Positions 20,515 to 20,590 of a DNA stretch of 20,590 nt are shown one piece after another. Under the pieces are notes generated by a model. It had not been told where the DNA came from and did not search any database. It worked only from the letters and a program-made list of their open reading frames with translations. The stretch's first letter is position 1, and the number at the start of each line of letters is the position of its first letter. Position numbers and translations under genes: made by a program. Origin of the DNA: Hypsibius dujardini (Eukaryota; Tardigrada; Eutardigrada; Parachela; Hypsibiidae); NCBI GenBank assembly GCA_001579985.1, contig LRSR01004847.1:1-20590 (forward strand), in the 5' to 3' direction.

Positions 20515-20590
20515 AGTGTGTGTGGGTGGGTATGTGTGTGGGTATGTGTGTGGGTGAGTGTGTGGGTGAGTGTGTGGTGGGTGTGTGGGT
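20515..20590. repeat. (GTGTGGGT)-type G-rich microsatellite at the window end
   Basis: An imperfect GT/GGGT repeat starts 14 nt after the exon-18 donor and runs off the window. It contains seven or more GGG or GGGT runs on the + strand and so has G-quadruplex potential in the nascent transcript. It lies in the intron that follows the CXXCH-coding exon. Confidence 0.85.

Overview
The window is animal nuclear DNA, almost certainly from a compact-genome invertebrate. Seven metazoan-type genes are packed into about 20 kb. Most introns are 50-250 bp with GT...AG ends, and many exons are very short. The ionotropic-receptor gene argues for a protostome. The gene density, moderate GC content and intron style fit a tardigrade or another small ecdysozoan best, but that placement is an inference and not a proof. 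No bacterial operon, rRNA, tRNA or CRISPR signal was seen.

Layout from left to right. (1) AP-3 adaptor sigma subunit, + strand, six exons (250-1728). One intron carries a long inverted repeat. (2) A divergent ionotropic glutamate-receptor-like (IR) gene, - strand, seven exons (4045-1854), tail-to-tail with AP3S. (3) Mediator subunit 10, + strand, three exons (4689-5469), with a 24-residue glutamine run. (4) V-ATPase subunit F, - strand, two exons (6379-5919). (5) Nucleoporin Nup155, + strand, 14 exons (7714-13581). (6) A gene-free stretch (13582-15101) holding a nearly perfect 64-bp inverted repeat inside a wider, decayed inverted repeat. (7) A secreted Gly/Tyr/Pro-rich protein of unknown family, + strand, three exons (15102-16133). 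(8) The first 18 coding exons of a Slo1/BK-type potassium channel, + strand (16881-20501, running off the window).

The genes do not form one pathway. They are housekeeping functions (vesicle coat, transcription, proton pump, nuclear pore) interspersed with two membrane receptor/channel genes and one secreted protein. The most striking observation is the BK-like channel. It is well conserved over S0-S6 and RCK1 and has intact splice sites, yet its selectivity filter reads TLGSAD instead of TVGYGD. It also lacks the S6 diglycine hinge and has tyrosine in place of a key S4 arginine. This looks like a functional but pore-altered Slo paralogue. Other items worth a second look are the large hairpin at 13948-14126, the intron-spanning hairpin in AP3S, a GC-AG intron in the channel gene, and a TTGATTGAT motif scattered through the introns.

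Exon models were built by hand from reading frame, splice consensus and family conservation. Uncertain joins are stated in the entries.
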